NCBI GenBank assembly: GCA_015075305.1
Contig: JABTUS010000004.1
Coordinates: forward strand, 364,679 to 428,678
DNA length: 64,000 nucleotides
Source of the DNA: Opitutaceae bacterium
Lineage (GTDB): Bacteria > Verrucomicrobiota > Verrucomicrobiia > Opitutales > Opitutaceae
Direction of reading: 5' to 3'
The notes beneath the pieces are model-generated. The model saw nothing but the letters and a program-made list of their open reading frames with translations, did no database searches and had not been told where the DNA came from. Below, in pieces: positions 33,846-42,447 of the stretch (position 1 is the first letter of the stretch; each line of letters opens with the position of its first letter). Both the position numbers and the translations under genes were made by a program.

Positions 33846-35240
33846 TCATCGCTTTTGCAGGATTTTGTCGGCAATCTCTTCGAGCGGGTAGGTGAAGATT
33901 TCCGCCAAAGTGGGATGATACCAGGGTGCCTTGAGCAGATCGAAGACGCTTGCATTCATTGCGACCGGACCGGTGAAACAGTGGATCAATTCACCCGCAT
34001 CACGTCCAACCACCTCAACGCCAAGGATGCGGCCCGTCCGCGGCTCGGCGGTGATTTTGACATATCCGCGCTTAGCCTCCATGAGGATCGACTTGCCGTG
34101 ATCGTCGAACGGGTAGCTTGCGCTGACAAATGGCCGTCCCTGCTCGATCAGCGCGGCGTCAGAATGCCCCAGCGTGGCGATCGCGGGATCGGTGAAAACA
34201 ACATTGAGCAGGAGACGCGGGTCGATGGGTTTGAGGCCCTTCGCGCCGAATGCGTGGCGCGCGGCGAGTTCGCCCTGTGCCACGGCCAGATGAACGATGT
34301 CGTGCGGTCCCGTGACGTCGCCGCCGGCATAGATGTGCGGCCGGCTTGTCTGCTGCCATCGATTCACCTGGATTCTCCCCCCATCGCCGAGTGTCACTCC
34401 GGCGGCAGCGAGGTTGAGGCCATCCGTGAGCGGTCCGCGCCCCAGTGCATTGAAGAGATGCTGCGCGCGCCGCGTGACGGACCTTCCTTCATGCGTGAAG
34501 GTGACACTCACACGGCCGTCGCTTTCGCTGACGCGCAGGAGCCTGGTGCCGGTGAAGAGCTCAATGCCCTCATCGCGAAAGGCCTGCTGCACCACCTCGC
34601 TCGCTTCGGATGAATGGGCTCTCAGCACATGGGGACTGCGTTGAATCTGGACCACGCGCGAACCGATCCGGCGAAGAAACTGGGCGAGTTCGCACGCCAC
34701 GATCCCGCCGCCGAGAACAATCACGCTCCCAGGAACAAAATCCAGATCGAGCACGTCGTCACTTGTCCATGTGGTCGCTTCCTTCAGACCCGGAACATCG
34801 GGCACGAGGATCCTCGAGCCTGTGGCGATCATGAAACGATCGGCGGTGATCCTCCTCCCTCCAGCGAGTTCGACCGTATTCGCATCCAGGAAACGGGCGG
34901 CTTTCCGGAAGAGCGTGTAACGGCCCGACTTCAACGCCTTGACGCGGTAGTCGGCAAATTCGCCGATGATGCGTCGCTTGCGTGCGTGAAGCGCCTTCAT
35001 GTCGACCGTGGCCGACGGAACCTTCAAGCCGAGCACTTTGGAATTCCTCGCGAGATGGAGAATGTCGGTCGAGTAGAGGAGCGTTTTCGACGGCATGCAT
35101 CCGCGCAGGATGCAGAGTCCCCCGAGTTCGGCTCCAGAGTCGGCTATGGCCACGCGCCTGCCCATGTCAGCGGCCGCACGAGCCGCGTTGAAGCCGGCGG
35201 AGCCTCCGCCGATGACAAGAAAGTCGAAATGATTGCGCAT
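33846..35240 (-). CDS. Pyridine nucleotide-disulfide oxidoreductase (dihydrolipoamide dehydrogenase-like)
   Basis: The 464-residue flavoprotein has an FAD-binding start FDFLVIGGGSAGFNAARAAA, the redox-active disulfide in GGLCILRGCMPSKTLL (Cys43 and Cys48), an NAD-binding SVIVLGGGIVACELAQFL, the second FAD motif IYAGGDVTG and the dimer-interface active-site HPTLAE. These define the class I disulfide reductase family (Lpd, Gor, MerA, Sth). GGLCILRGCMPSK deviates from the GGTCLNxGCxPSK of true E3 subunits. No 2-oxoacid dehydrogenase genes are adjacent. The physiological substrate is therefore uncertain. Adjacent genes belong to unrelated operons. Confidence 0.88.
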   Translation of the reverse strand: MRNHFDFLVIGGGSAGFNAARAAADMGRRVAIADSGAELGGLCILRGCMPSKTLLYSTDILHLARNSKVLGLKVPSATVDMKALHARKRRIIGEFADYRVKALKSGRYTLFRKAARFLDANTVELAGGRRITADRFMIATGSRILVPDVPGLKEATTWTSDDVLDLDFVPGSVIVLGGGIVACELAQFLRRIGSRVVQIQRSPHVLRAHSSEASEVVQQAFRDEGIELFTGTRLLRVSESDGRVSVTFTHEGRSVTRRAQHLFNALGRGPLTDGLNLAAAGVTLGDGGRIQVNRWQQTSRPHIYAGGDVTGPHDIVHLAVAQGELAARHAFGAKGLKPIDPRLLLNVVFTDPAIATLGHSDAALIEQGRPFVSASYPFDDHGKSILMEAKRGYVKITAEPRTGRILGVEVVGRDAGELIHCFTGPVAMNASVFDLLKAPWYHPTLAEIFTYPLEEIADKILQKR

Positions 35241-35296
35241 GGCAGAATGTTACGCTGGCTCCCGGGAAGCGCAATGCCTGTGCGCAGGCGGGTGCT

Positions 35297-36664
35297 TCAA
35301 CGCCCTTTGCCGAACAGCATGATGTGAACCGTCTTCAGCAGGATGGATGCGTCGAGGACGAAGGAAAAATGGCGGATGTAGTAGAGATCGTATTCGAGCT
35401 TGCGCATGGTGTTCTCGAGTGTCGCACCGTACGGATGATTGACCTGGGCCCAGCCGGTGATGCCCGGTTTGACCAGGTGGCGGAAGTGATAGCACGGAAT
35501 CCGGCGCTCATAGTCATCGACAAGATTCTCCCACTCCGCACGCGGCCCGATGAGGCTCATTTCACCCCGAAGCACGTTCCAGAGCTGGGGAAGTTCATCG
35601 AGCCGGGTTGCGCGGAGCAGCCGCCCGAGCGGAGTGATGCGCTCCTCGTCACTCAGGGGGAGGGTGCCGATGTGCGGGTTCCGCATGGTGCGCAGCTTGA
35701 CCAGCGAAAAGCGCTTTCGGTTCAAACCCACGCGCTGCTGATGGAAAAAGGCCGGGCTTCCGTCGCTCAAGCGCACAAGCAGCGCGCAGAGCAGGATGAC
35801 CGGAGCGAAAACAACGAGTCCCGCAAGCGCGATGATGATGTCGCACAGACGCTTCAGGCGGACAAAGACCGGTTCGCGCGCCATCTGGAAGCCTTCCCGG
35901 AAAAGCCAGGTTTGATCGAGCTGGATGAGAGGAATTTTTCGCCAGTAGATCTGGTGAAAGAGCTCGAGGGTGTAGGTGGGAACGCCGCTGAAGTAGAGTT
36001 CGACCAGCGTGTCCGAAACGACGGCGGGCAGATCGAAGGACGCGTCGGGAACGACGATCGCTTCGACGGTGATGCCACCCCTGCGAATGGCCTCCAGGCA
36101 CTCGCCGATGGGTCGCACGTGAAGGCTGTCGGGAAGCAACTGCGCCCCCCCGGAACCGTCCGGCACCGCAAAGATGATCCTGCGATCGAATGCGTGGTGG
36201 GAGCACTCGTTGCGGAACGCCTCACAACTGGCCTGCGTGCCAATGTAGAGCAGGTGGCGCAGCCGGTGGCGCCGCAGCCAGCGCAGGTGGAAGAAACGAC
36301 GATAGCCCAGCGAGAGCGGAAGCATCACGGCGAATCCCGAGAGGATGACGAGACGGCTGCCCTGCAGCGGATAGCTCGCGGCAATGACGGCAAACGTGAC
36401 AAGAAGGGTTGCAACTGTCGACGCGGCGACGGCGATCGTGTGCTGGCTCGTGTAATCGAGGCTGAGCATGTCCGTGCGCTCCTCGTATCCGTCGACCAGG
36501 TATAGGGCGATGGCCAGAAAAGCCAGCGGCCCCGCGAGGGGAAGCAGCAGCCAGTGGCCCACCGGCTGGATGCCGCGCAGCCAGGCGAGCGCGTTGAACG
36601 CCAGCACGAGCGAGACCGCGTCGAGCAGGAACAGCAGAATGGCGTGCCGGCGGGAGGAGTTCAT
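35297..36664 (-). CDS. Undecaprenyl-phosphate sugar phosphotransferase (WcaJ/exopolysaccharide initiator type)
   Basis: The 455-residue protein has four to five N-terminal helices, a CoA_binding_3-like soluble domain (about 130-260), another helix and the C-terminal bacterial sugar transferase domain. The domain is marked by SDGSPAFFHQQRVGLNRK, FSLVKLRTMR, RATRLDELPQLWNVLRGEM, SLIGPR and KPGITGWAQV. It transfers a sugar 1-phosphate to undecaprenyl phosphate and so starts repeat-unit assembly. It is the last gene of the long glycan operon and overlaps the preceding glycosyltransferase by 4 bp. The first sugar cannot be predicted reliably. Confidence 0.93.
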   Translation of the reverse strand: MNSSRRHAILLFLLDAVSLVLAFNALAWLRGIQPVGHWLLLPLAGPLAFLAIALYLVDGYEERTDMLSLDYTSQHTIAVAASTVATLLVTFAVIAASYPLQGSRLVILSGFAVMLPLSLGYRRFFHLRWLRRHRLRHLLYIGTQASCEAFRNECSHHAFDRRIIFAVPDGSGGAQLLPDSLHVRPIGECLEAIRRGGITVEAIVVPDASFDLPAVVSDTLVELYFSGVPTYTLELFHQIYWRKIPLIQLDQTWLFREGFQMAREPVFVRLKRLCDIIIALAGLVVFAPVILLCALLVRLSDGSPAFFHQQRVGLNRKRFSLVKLRTMRNPHIGTLPLSDEERITPLGRLLRATRLDELPQLWNVLRGEMSLIGPRAEWENLVDDYERRIPCYHFRHLVKPGITGWAQVNHPYGATLENTMRKLEYDLYYIRHFSFVLDASILLKTVHIMLFGKGR

Positions 36665-37509
36665 CGGTTCGATTGTTTCAGCGACCCGATTGAAGGGGAC
36701 TTGAGCCCGCTCGCGGACAGTTCCCGGAGAGCGTCGCGCGCGAACGCCTCATATCTGGCCAGGAGCCGGCAGTAGTGCAGCCCGGGCGCTCCGTCGAGCA
36801 GGCCGCCGCGAATCACAAACTGGTGGAGAAAACGAAGCGCCGGCCTGCAGGGAAGATGGTAGCTAAGGGATTTCAATGAGCGCCGACGAAGGGTGGAATC
36901 TCCCGAGAGAAATCCCCTCCAATGGATCGGCGGCCTGGTTGACAAGTGCTGCTCCGCCTCAAGCCGCGCATAGATGCGGTGCTTGTCGAGCCAGGCTGCC
37001 TCGCCGCAGGCCATGAAGTGATGCAGATAGTCGGAGTGAAGACGTGTCATCCGCATGTCGGGAGCCTCGCGTTGACCGTGGCCCGACTGAATCCAGCGAA
37101 ACCTCCCGCGGTGAACGAAGCGCGCCTGAAGTGTGGGATAGTCGGTGCTGTGACGCAGCCACTTTTCGCGATAAATCATGCGCGGCGCCGCCCACGCCCC
37201 GTCGCATCGCCCCGGATCTCCCCAGGCCAGGCATTCCTGAAAGAGTTCCGGCGTGAACTCCTCATCGGCATCCAGATGAAACGCCCACGGGTGCCGGCAG
37301 CCGCCGTGCTTGTCGGCAAAGGTGCGCTGCTGGGCGAAGGATTCAAAAGCGTGCGTGAGAAAGCGGGCCCCGGCCTGCCGGGCGATCGCGGCCGTGGCGT
37401 CCATGGAGCCCGAATCCAGCACCAACATGTCATCGCACCCGCGAATCGACGCCAGGCAGGCGGGCAGGGTCTTCTCCGCATTGAGCGTGAGAACGATGAC
37501 AGAGAACAT
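36661..37509 (-). CDS. Glycosyltransferase family 2 (WaaE/KdtX-like)
   Basis: The 282-residue GT-A enzyme begins MFSVIVLTLNAEKTLPACLA, has MLVLDSGSMDATAAIARQAGA and the metal motif FHLDADEEFTPEL. This combination is typical of the WaaE/KdtX group, which adds a hexose to the lipopolysaccharide core. I chose the ATG at 37509, which shares one base with the stop of the upstream ligase-type gene (TGATG). The upstream 19 codons of the open frame show no family similarity. It overlaps the sugar-phosphotransferase gene downstream by 4 bp. Confidence 0.88.
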   Translation of the reverse strand: MFSVIVLTLNAEKTLPACLASIRGCDDMLVLDSGSMDATAAIARQAGARFLTHAFESFAQQRTFADKHGGCRHPWAFHLDADEEFTPELFQECLAWGDPGRCDGAWAAPRMIYREKWLRHSTDYPTLQARFVHRGRFRWIQSGHGQREAPDMRMTRLHSDYLHHFMACGEAAWLDKHRIYARLEAEQHLSTRPPIHWRGFLSGDSTLRRRSLKSLSYHLPCRPALRFLHQFVIRGGLLDGAPGLHYCRLLARYEAFARDALRELSASGLKSPSIGSLKQSNR

Positions 37510-38930
37510 CAGCGGGCCTCCGACAGGGCGGCATACCGCAGTCCTGCGAAAAAGAGAACCCACCATGAAGCCACGACGGCGGGATTCGCGAAGGGAAACT
37601 CGAGGGCCGCATAGAGTGAAACCAGCGCGCTCCCCAAAAGAAGGTACATGGCAACCGGATGACCGGCGATGTGACGTCTCAGCACCCAGAGCGGCCAGAC
37701 CGCGGATGCCGCCAGCAGCAGGGTGCCCACGATGCCGATTTCGGCGAGCGACTGCAGCCAGTCGGAGTGGGCCTCCTGGTAGTAGATCGGAAGGCCGTCG
37801 GCTGGCCCGACCGGTGTTGAGTTGTACGCGGGAAAGATCCGCTCATAGCTCTCGAGCCCCCAGCCGAACCACGGCTTGTCCATGGCCATCTGCAGGGTGT
37901 CGCGGTAGAGAGCGGAGCGTTTTGGCCCCGGAATGTCGGCGCCGATGTCGGCCAGCTGCTGACGTGTCGTCTGAAGCCGGTCCAGGATTGCGGGCTCTCC
38001 CAGCTTGTAGACCGCCAGTGCGCCGGTGCCCGCAAGGATGAGGGTGAGTGAAACAACCGGCCAGGCCCTGCGTTCGTCACGGTGCCGGTGACGTGTGAGC
38101 TGGAACACGCCATGGACGAGAGCGATTGTGAGCAGGACGGCGATGAGCACCGTGGATGAGCGGGATGTGCTCAGGGGTATGGTTGCCGCGATGAAGAGCA
38201 GTGCGATTCCCCACATCAGCGCCGGCGAGTCGAGGATGTACCGGCTCTCGCGGTGGAATGCGTGATGGAACACGAGCCCAAGGCATGCGGAAGCCATGAG
38301 AATTGAGAATGCGCCCCAATGATTGTGGTAAACAAAGGTCGCGAAGAAGGCGCCGGTGGGGGCATGCTGCAGGCCGAAAAAGATGTCCTGCGCCATCAGT
38401 TTCTGAAGCGTGCCGAAGACTGCCAGGACGAATGCGTTTGCAGCCAGCACGCGAAGCAGCAGGCGCAGGGCGTGCCGGGAGCGGACGCAGAGAAACAGGT
38501 TGAATCCGGTGAGGAAGCATCCGGAGAGCAGCCAGAGTTCGCGGAGGGATCTGGCGCCGTCCGCGCTGCTTGGCCAGAGCGCCGGGATGGGGCGCACGAA
38601 CCAGCGCGTTTCGCCATCAAAGGTGCGCGGAAACAGGTTGGGTGTTCGGGATGCGACCATGATCAGGACGGCAAGGATGGCCATGGGGACGAGCCACTGG
38701 AACGGACTGAATCGACCGGGCTGCCTCCGCCGTGCGCGCGCGAGGAATTCCCAGATTGTGATCGCGAAGGCCGGAGAGACCAGGACGCAGAGGATCGGCT
38801 TCGACCACCAGATTTTCCCTCCGAACATCCAGGCCGAGGCCACTATGACAAGCGCTGCGTGGGCGAGCGCCCATCGTGATCGCAGAAAGAGCGTGGAAGT
38901 GAGGGGTGACGGGAACTCCCGGGATGTCAT
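37509..38930 (-). CDS. O-antigen ligase/polymerase family membrane protein
   Basis: The 473-residue protein has about 10-12 helices and a long periplasmic loop of the Wzy_C/WaaL type. Diagnostic stretches are FVYHNHWGAFSILMASA and, after the loop, QEAHSDWLQSLAEIGIVGTLL, which corresponds to the HxHNxxLQxLxExGxxG motif of O-antigen ligases. Such proteins either ligate glycan to lipid A core or proteins, or polymerise repeats. I chose the ATG at 38930, whose ATGA overlaps the upstream stop. The frame is open for a further 103 codons without membrane or family character. A second polymerase-type gene lies 3.5 kb upstream in the operon. Confidence 0.88.
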   Translation of the reverse strand: MTSREFPSPLTSTLFLRSRWALAHAALVIVASAWMFGGKIWWSKPILCVLVSPAFAITIWEFLARARRRQPGRFSPFQWLVPMAILAVLIMVASRTPNLFPRTFDGETRWFVRPIPALWPSSADGARSLRELWLLSGCFLTGFNLFLCVRSRHALRLLLRVLAANAFVLAVFGTLQKLMAQDIFFGLQHAPTGAFFATFVYHNHWGAFSILMASACLGLVFHHAFHRESRYILDSPALMWGIALLFIAATIPLSTSRSSTVLIAVLLTIALVHGVFQLTRHRHRDERRAWPVVSLTLILAGTGALAVYKLGEPAILDRLQTTRQQLADIGADIPGPKRSALYRDTLQMAMDKPWFGWGLESYERIFPAYNSTPVGPADGLPIYYQEAHSDWLQSLAEIGIVGTLLLAASAVWPLWVLRRHIAGHPVAMYLLLGSALVSLYAALEFPFANPAVVASWWVLFFAGLRYAALSEAR

Positions 38931-40057
38931 GACGCCGTTTCGCGCGCGTGCCGGAGGCCCGCATAGAACGCCTCGAGCAGACGGCCTCCAACCGACCATG
39001 AAAATGCGCGGGCCGCCCATGCCCGGGCTCGTTGTCCACGCGCCTTCAACTGCTCCGGGCTCTCGGCAAGCGCTTCGCGCAGGGCACCGGCGTAGTCCTT
39101 CCAGGGGACGCACCAGCCGGCATCCTCGGATGCCAGCGCCTTCCACGGCGTGCTGTCGGTAACCAGCGCGGGAATGCCGGCTGCCAGGGCCTCGGCCACG
39201 ACAGATCCAAAGTTTTCGGAGTGGGAGGGCAGCAGGCACAGGGATGCGGCGGGATAGGGTGCGGGGCGTCCCGCGCCGTCATGCACCTCAATCCGGTCGG
39301 ATCCTCCGGAGCGATAGATATAGGAGCGGAGCTGTCTCACGGAATACTGTTCCGGGATGCCGACCAGGAGGAGCATCCAGTCCCTGGGTGCCAGTTCTAT
39401 CCAGAGGTCGATCAGTTCGAGGATGCGCTTCTTCCCATGAAAGCGTGAATAGAAAAGGGCGGTGCGCTGTGTCAGCGTGGCGGGGCAGATTTCATTCCAT
39501 TGGGAACGCGCGCCGGCGAGGTCGATGTCCGCCGGCACGTCGACACCGAGTGGCGCCATGCATACGGGCTGGATGAACCCAAGGTCCCGGATGTCTTGCG
39601 CTTCCTCGGCACTGGTTGCATGCCAGCCGGATGCCGCCTGAAACGCACCGGGGTGAACAAATCGCTCCGCGAAAGCCTTGTTCCAGCGGTGGTGCCGCCA
39701 TGCCCATGGCGACATCATGCCGCGGGGCGAAATGACCAGCGGAACGCCCGCCTTGTTCGCAAACTGGTGAGCGGTATGAAGCGGCCTGAGCCACAGTCCG
39801 TGCACGTGAACGATGTCAGGACTGATCCTTTCAAGCGTCGAGCGAAGCCCGGGCATTGGACACAGCGCCTTGGGGAGGCCTCCGCGCAGGATCCTCACAG
39901 TCAGCGAGCCCTCCTCCTCCAATCTGGCCCCGGGACCCGACGCAAGGAGCTCAACGCGATTGCCCAGTCCAGCCTGGGCCCGGGACAGCGCGAGGACCGC
40001 CTTGCTTGGACCGCCATGCCGTGGGTCTAGGCTCGCAACGATATGGCAAATGGTCAT
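38927..40057 (-). CDS. Glycosyltransferase family 4
   Basis: The 376-residue GT-B protein starts MTICHIVASLDPRHGGPSKA, with VHVHGLWLRPLHTAHQFA and VISPRGMMSPWAW in the N-terminal acceptor domain. The donor-site EX7E-type motif SHSENFGSVVAEALAAGIPA is in the C-terminal domain. This is the GT4 pattern common in surface polysaccharide clusters. Sugar specificity is not predictable. It overlaps the ligase-type gene by 4 bp and follows another GT4 gene after 15 bp. Confidence 0.9.
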   Translation of the reverse strand: MTICHIVASLDPRHGGPSKAVLALSRAQAGLGNRVELLASGPGARLEEEGSLTVRILRGGLPKALCPMPGLRSTLERISPDIVHVHGLWLRPLHTAHQFANKAGVPLVISPRGMMSPWAWRHHRWNKAFAERFVHPGAFQAASGWHATSAEEAQDIRDLGFIQPVCMAPLGVDVPADIDLAGARSQWNEICPATLTQRTALFYSRFHGKKRILELIDLWIELAPRDWMLLLVGIPEQYSVRQLRSYIYRSGGSDRIEVHDGAGRPAPYPAASLCLLPSHSENFGSVVAEALAAGIPALVTDSTPWKALASEDAGWCVPWKDYAGALREALAESPEQLKARGQRARAWAARAFSWSVGGRLLEAFYAGLRHARETAS

Positions 40058-40072
40058 TCTTGGGTGAGCACG

Positions 40073-41230
40073 CTAGGTTTGAGCAGGCAGGCCGGTCAAC
40101 CGCGCAAACTGCGCGAGCAGGTCGTCCGCGGTGGATTCGAAATCATACCGCCGCACGCTTTCCTGCGCCCGCGCGGCGATCCCTGTTCTAAGGGAGGAAT
40201 CGTTCAGCAGCCTGAACAGGCAGTCTTCCAATTGGCCGACCCGATCCCGGGCGGATTGGTCGAATTGGAGGCCGTTGACGCCGGAGACAATGACATCGCG
40301 GTAGCAATCGAGGCGCGACAATACGGGCGCAGCGCCGGCGGCCATGGCCTCCAGCGGAGCGACGCTCAATCCCTCTCCCCGGGTTGCAAGGCTCGGATAG
40401 CAGAAGATGTCGATGGATCCATAGACTTCGCTCAATATCTCCGAGTCATAGCTGGGTCCGCGAAATTCGAGGCGGTCGGCGAGGAGAGGCTGGTATCGCC
40501 TTTGCAACGATGCCAGGTAGCCCGCACCACCGCCGCCTTCTCGAACGTCGACCGGTCCCATGAGCACCAACCTCCACTCGGGCAGCGTATGACGTCCTTT
40601 GGCAAGACCGGCAGCGGCGTCGAGGAGCAGCTCCAACCCTTTCTCGGGATGAATTCTTCCGACATAGGCGATCGTGACTGGCCCAGCACGGGCGGCCTGG
40701 CGGGAGTGCCGCCGGAGCCCTGCCCAATCAATTGACTGTCGGAGAACGGATACACGGCTGGCGGCTCCGGGGTTTTCGCGGATCGCCTTGTCGGCGACGG
40801 CCTGCGAGGTTGCGAGGATGAGATCCACCTTTCCGTAGAGGCGCACCTGTCCCTTTGGCATGCGACCGAGCACGACCGCCACGCGGCCGGGATCACGGCG
40901 GCGGCCCGCGATGAGGAAAGGCAGCGAAACCGTATTGCACACCACCAGGTCTGCAGGCGGCAACGCCGGGGCCACGCGTCGCCCCCAAAGAAAATCGCGC
41001 CACAGGTTGCGCGGCAGTGAGCGCGTGTGATCGCGCCCGGGAATGCGCAGGTGGGTGAGTCCTCCGATCGTTTCCCGATCCGGGAGGCCGGGCCAGGTGC
41101 GCGAGATCACGCACACCTCGTGACCGCGCGCCGCAAACAGCCCGGCGAGACGTCCCCATATCTTTTCCATCGCGCCCCCGCTCACGGCGGGCACGGGAAG
41201 GAAGAAACCCATGACGATTGTCAGGCGCAT
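40073..41230 (-). CDS. Glycosyltransferase family 4
   Basis: The 385-residue GT-B protein begins MRLTIVMGFFLPVPAVSGGA and carries TIAYVGRIHPEKGLELLLDA and the EX7E motif GEGLSVAPLEAMAAGAAPV. The N-terminal VSGGAMEKIWGRLAGLFAAR is an acceptor-domain phrase seen in polysaccharide GT4 enzymes. Its ATG shares one base with the upstream stop (TGATG), so translation is coupled. The sugar donor is unknown. Confidence 0.88.
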   Translation of the reverse strand: MRLTIVMGFFLPVPAVSGGAMEKIWGRLAGLFAARGHEVCVISRTWPGLPDRETIGGLTHLRIPGRDHTRSLPRNLWRDFLWGRRVAPALPPADLVVCNTVSLPFLIAGRRRDPGRVAVVLGRMPKGQVRLYGKVDLILATSQAVADKAIRENPGAASRVSVLRQSIDWAGLRRHSRQAARAGPVTIAYVGRIHPEKGLELLLDAAAGLAKGRHTLPEWRLVLMGPVDVREGGGGAGYLASLQRRYQPLLADRLEFRGPSYDSEILSEVYGSIDIFCYPSLATRGEGLSVAPLEAMAAGAAPVLSRLDCYRDVIVSGVNGLQFDQSARDRVGQLEDCLFRLLNDSSLRTGIAARAQESVRRYDFESTADDLLAQFARLTGLPAQT

Positions 41231-42447
41231 CAGCGTGCAAGTGCGGATTCCAGGGCCAGCTGCAGGCCGGCCGCGGCGTGCTCGTAGGAGTACCGGCGGA
41301 TGCGCTGGCGAACAGCGCGGCGGATCCCGGCACCCCGGGAGTGAAGGTCATCGAGGGCGCGCGCGAGGGTCGTTCCCAGGGCGGCCGGCTCCTCCGACGG
41401 AAAGACCCAGCCGGTTTCGCCGTCGCTCACGAGATCCTGCTGGCATCCCACGCGGTCGCTGACCAGGCACGGGGTCCCCATCTCCATCGCCTCGTTGACT
41501 GCCAGTCCCCAGCTCTCATGGATGCCATTAGAGGGAAGGACAAACAGGGAGGCCGCCAGATAACACGCCGGCATTTCGCTTTGATTCGCAAAGGGAAGAA
41601 AATGCACCGAGACACCGGCCGCGTCGAATGCGGCGGCCTGAGCCTGGAGGGCGGACTTCTCCGGGCCGTCGCCGACATAGAGAAGGACGGTGTTTGCCGG
41701 AGCGAGTTCGAGAAACGCGTCGAGCAGAAGGCGGGGTTGCTTCCAGGGCACGAGTTTCCCGGCAAAAAGCACCAGAGTCGCATCGGCCGAAATGCCGAGC
41801 CGTCCGCGAAGCGCACGGGCGCGCTGCTGGTGGGTGGAAAGTTCGGGGGAGAAATGACGACTGTTGACGGCATGCGGCGCGAAGAAGAGCCGTGATTCAG
41901 GGACGCCGAACGCCTTGAAATAGTCGCGGTTCGCCTTCCCGACATAGGTGACGCCGGCAAACCGCGCGAAGAGGGTCCGCATGGCCAGCCCGCGGAGCCC
42001 GCGGTGTGGTGGTCGGCCGAGCAGGTGGGAGTCCCCGCGGAACAGCAGGGGAACCCTCCTGAACCAGTTCCACAGGATGACAATCATGTGGCTCGCATAG
42101 GCGTATCCGAACAGGAGAATGGCATCGGGTTTCCACGCATCCAGGCGGCGGGTGAGACCGGGGTTGTGGAGCCCCGAAAAGCGTTCGCTTGTGGGATGAC
42201 TGGAGCTGTTGGGCACGAATTCGTGATCATAACCGCACAGGAGGTCCACATCCCAGGCGATGGTGCGATCGAATCCGGGGTCATGCGTGGGTGTCGCGCC
42301 CGCATTCCAGAGGTAGAAGACGCGAATTTTCAGCGACGTGTTTTCCGACAGCCAGCGGAACCACGGGCTGTAGTACTGGGTGGGATGCGAGAGCACGATC
42401 GCGAGCCGCGCAGCCCGTGCAGTCACGGTGTTCGGTTGCAGGGTCAC
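41230..42447 (-). CDS. Glycosyltransferase family 4
   Basis: The 405-residue protein begins with ARLAIVLSHPTQYYSPWFRWL, a start seen in a distinct GT4 subgroup of surface glycan clusters. It has LLFRGDSHLLG, VLFAGKLVPWKQPRLLLDAFL and the EX7E motif HESWGLAVNEAMEMGTPCLV. I chose the GTG at 42447, whose GTGA overlaps the stop of the polymerase gene. A second GTG at 42426 is possible. The open frame continues 24 codons further upstream inside the neighbouring gene, without family similarity. Confidence 0.86.
   Translation of the reverse strand: MTLQPNTVTARAARLAIVLSHPTQYYSPWFRWLSENTSLKIRVFYLWNAGATPTHDPGFDRTIAWDVDLLCGYDHEFVPNSSSHPTSERFSGLHNPGLTRRLDAWKPDAILLFGYAYASHMIVILWNWFRRVPLLFRGDSHLLGRPPHRGLRGLAMRTLFARFAGVTYVGKANRDYFKAFGVPESRLFFAPHAVNSRHFSPELSTHQQRARALRGRLGISADATLVLFAGKLVPWKQPRLLLDAFLELAPANTVLLYVGDGPEKSALQAQAAAFDAAGVSVHFLPFANQSEMPACYLAASLFVLPSNGIHESWGLAVNEAMEMGTPCLVSDRVGCQQDLVSDGETGWVFPSEEPAALGTTLARALDDLHSRGAGIRRAVRQRIRRYSYEHAAAGLQLALESALAR

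Noticed and set aside
33724-33850. Possible TPP riboswitch in the leader of the NMT1/ThiY-like importer
   Set aside because: On the minus strand a GGGGTG, a GAGA and a GCCGG element occur in roughly riboswitch-like order, but the ACCCG arm that should pair with CGGGGT is missing and the CTGAGA and ACCTGAT motifs do not match. A covariance-model search would settle it.
35276-35289. Hairpin after the glycan operon as a terminator
   Set aside because: The stem is only five base pairs with no T-run on either strand.
35324-36505. 393-codon plus-strand frame opposite the sugar phosphotransferase
   Set aside because: It is an antisense shadow without domains; the minus-strand product is unambiguous.
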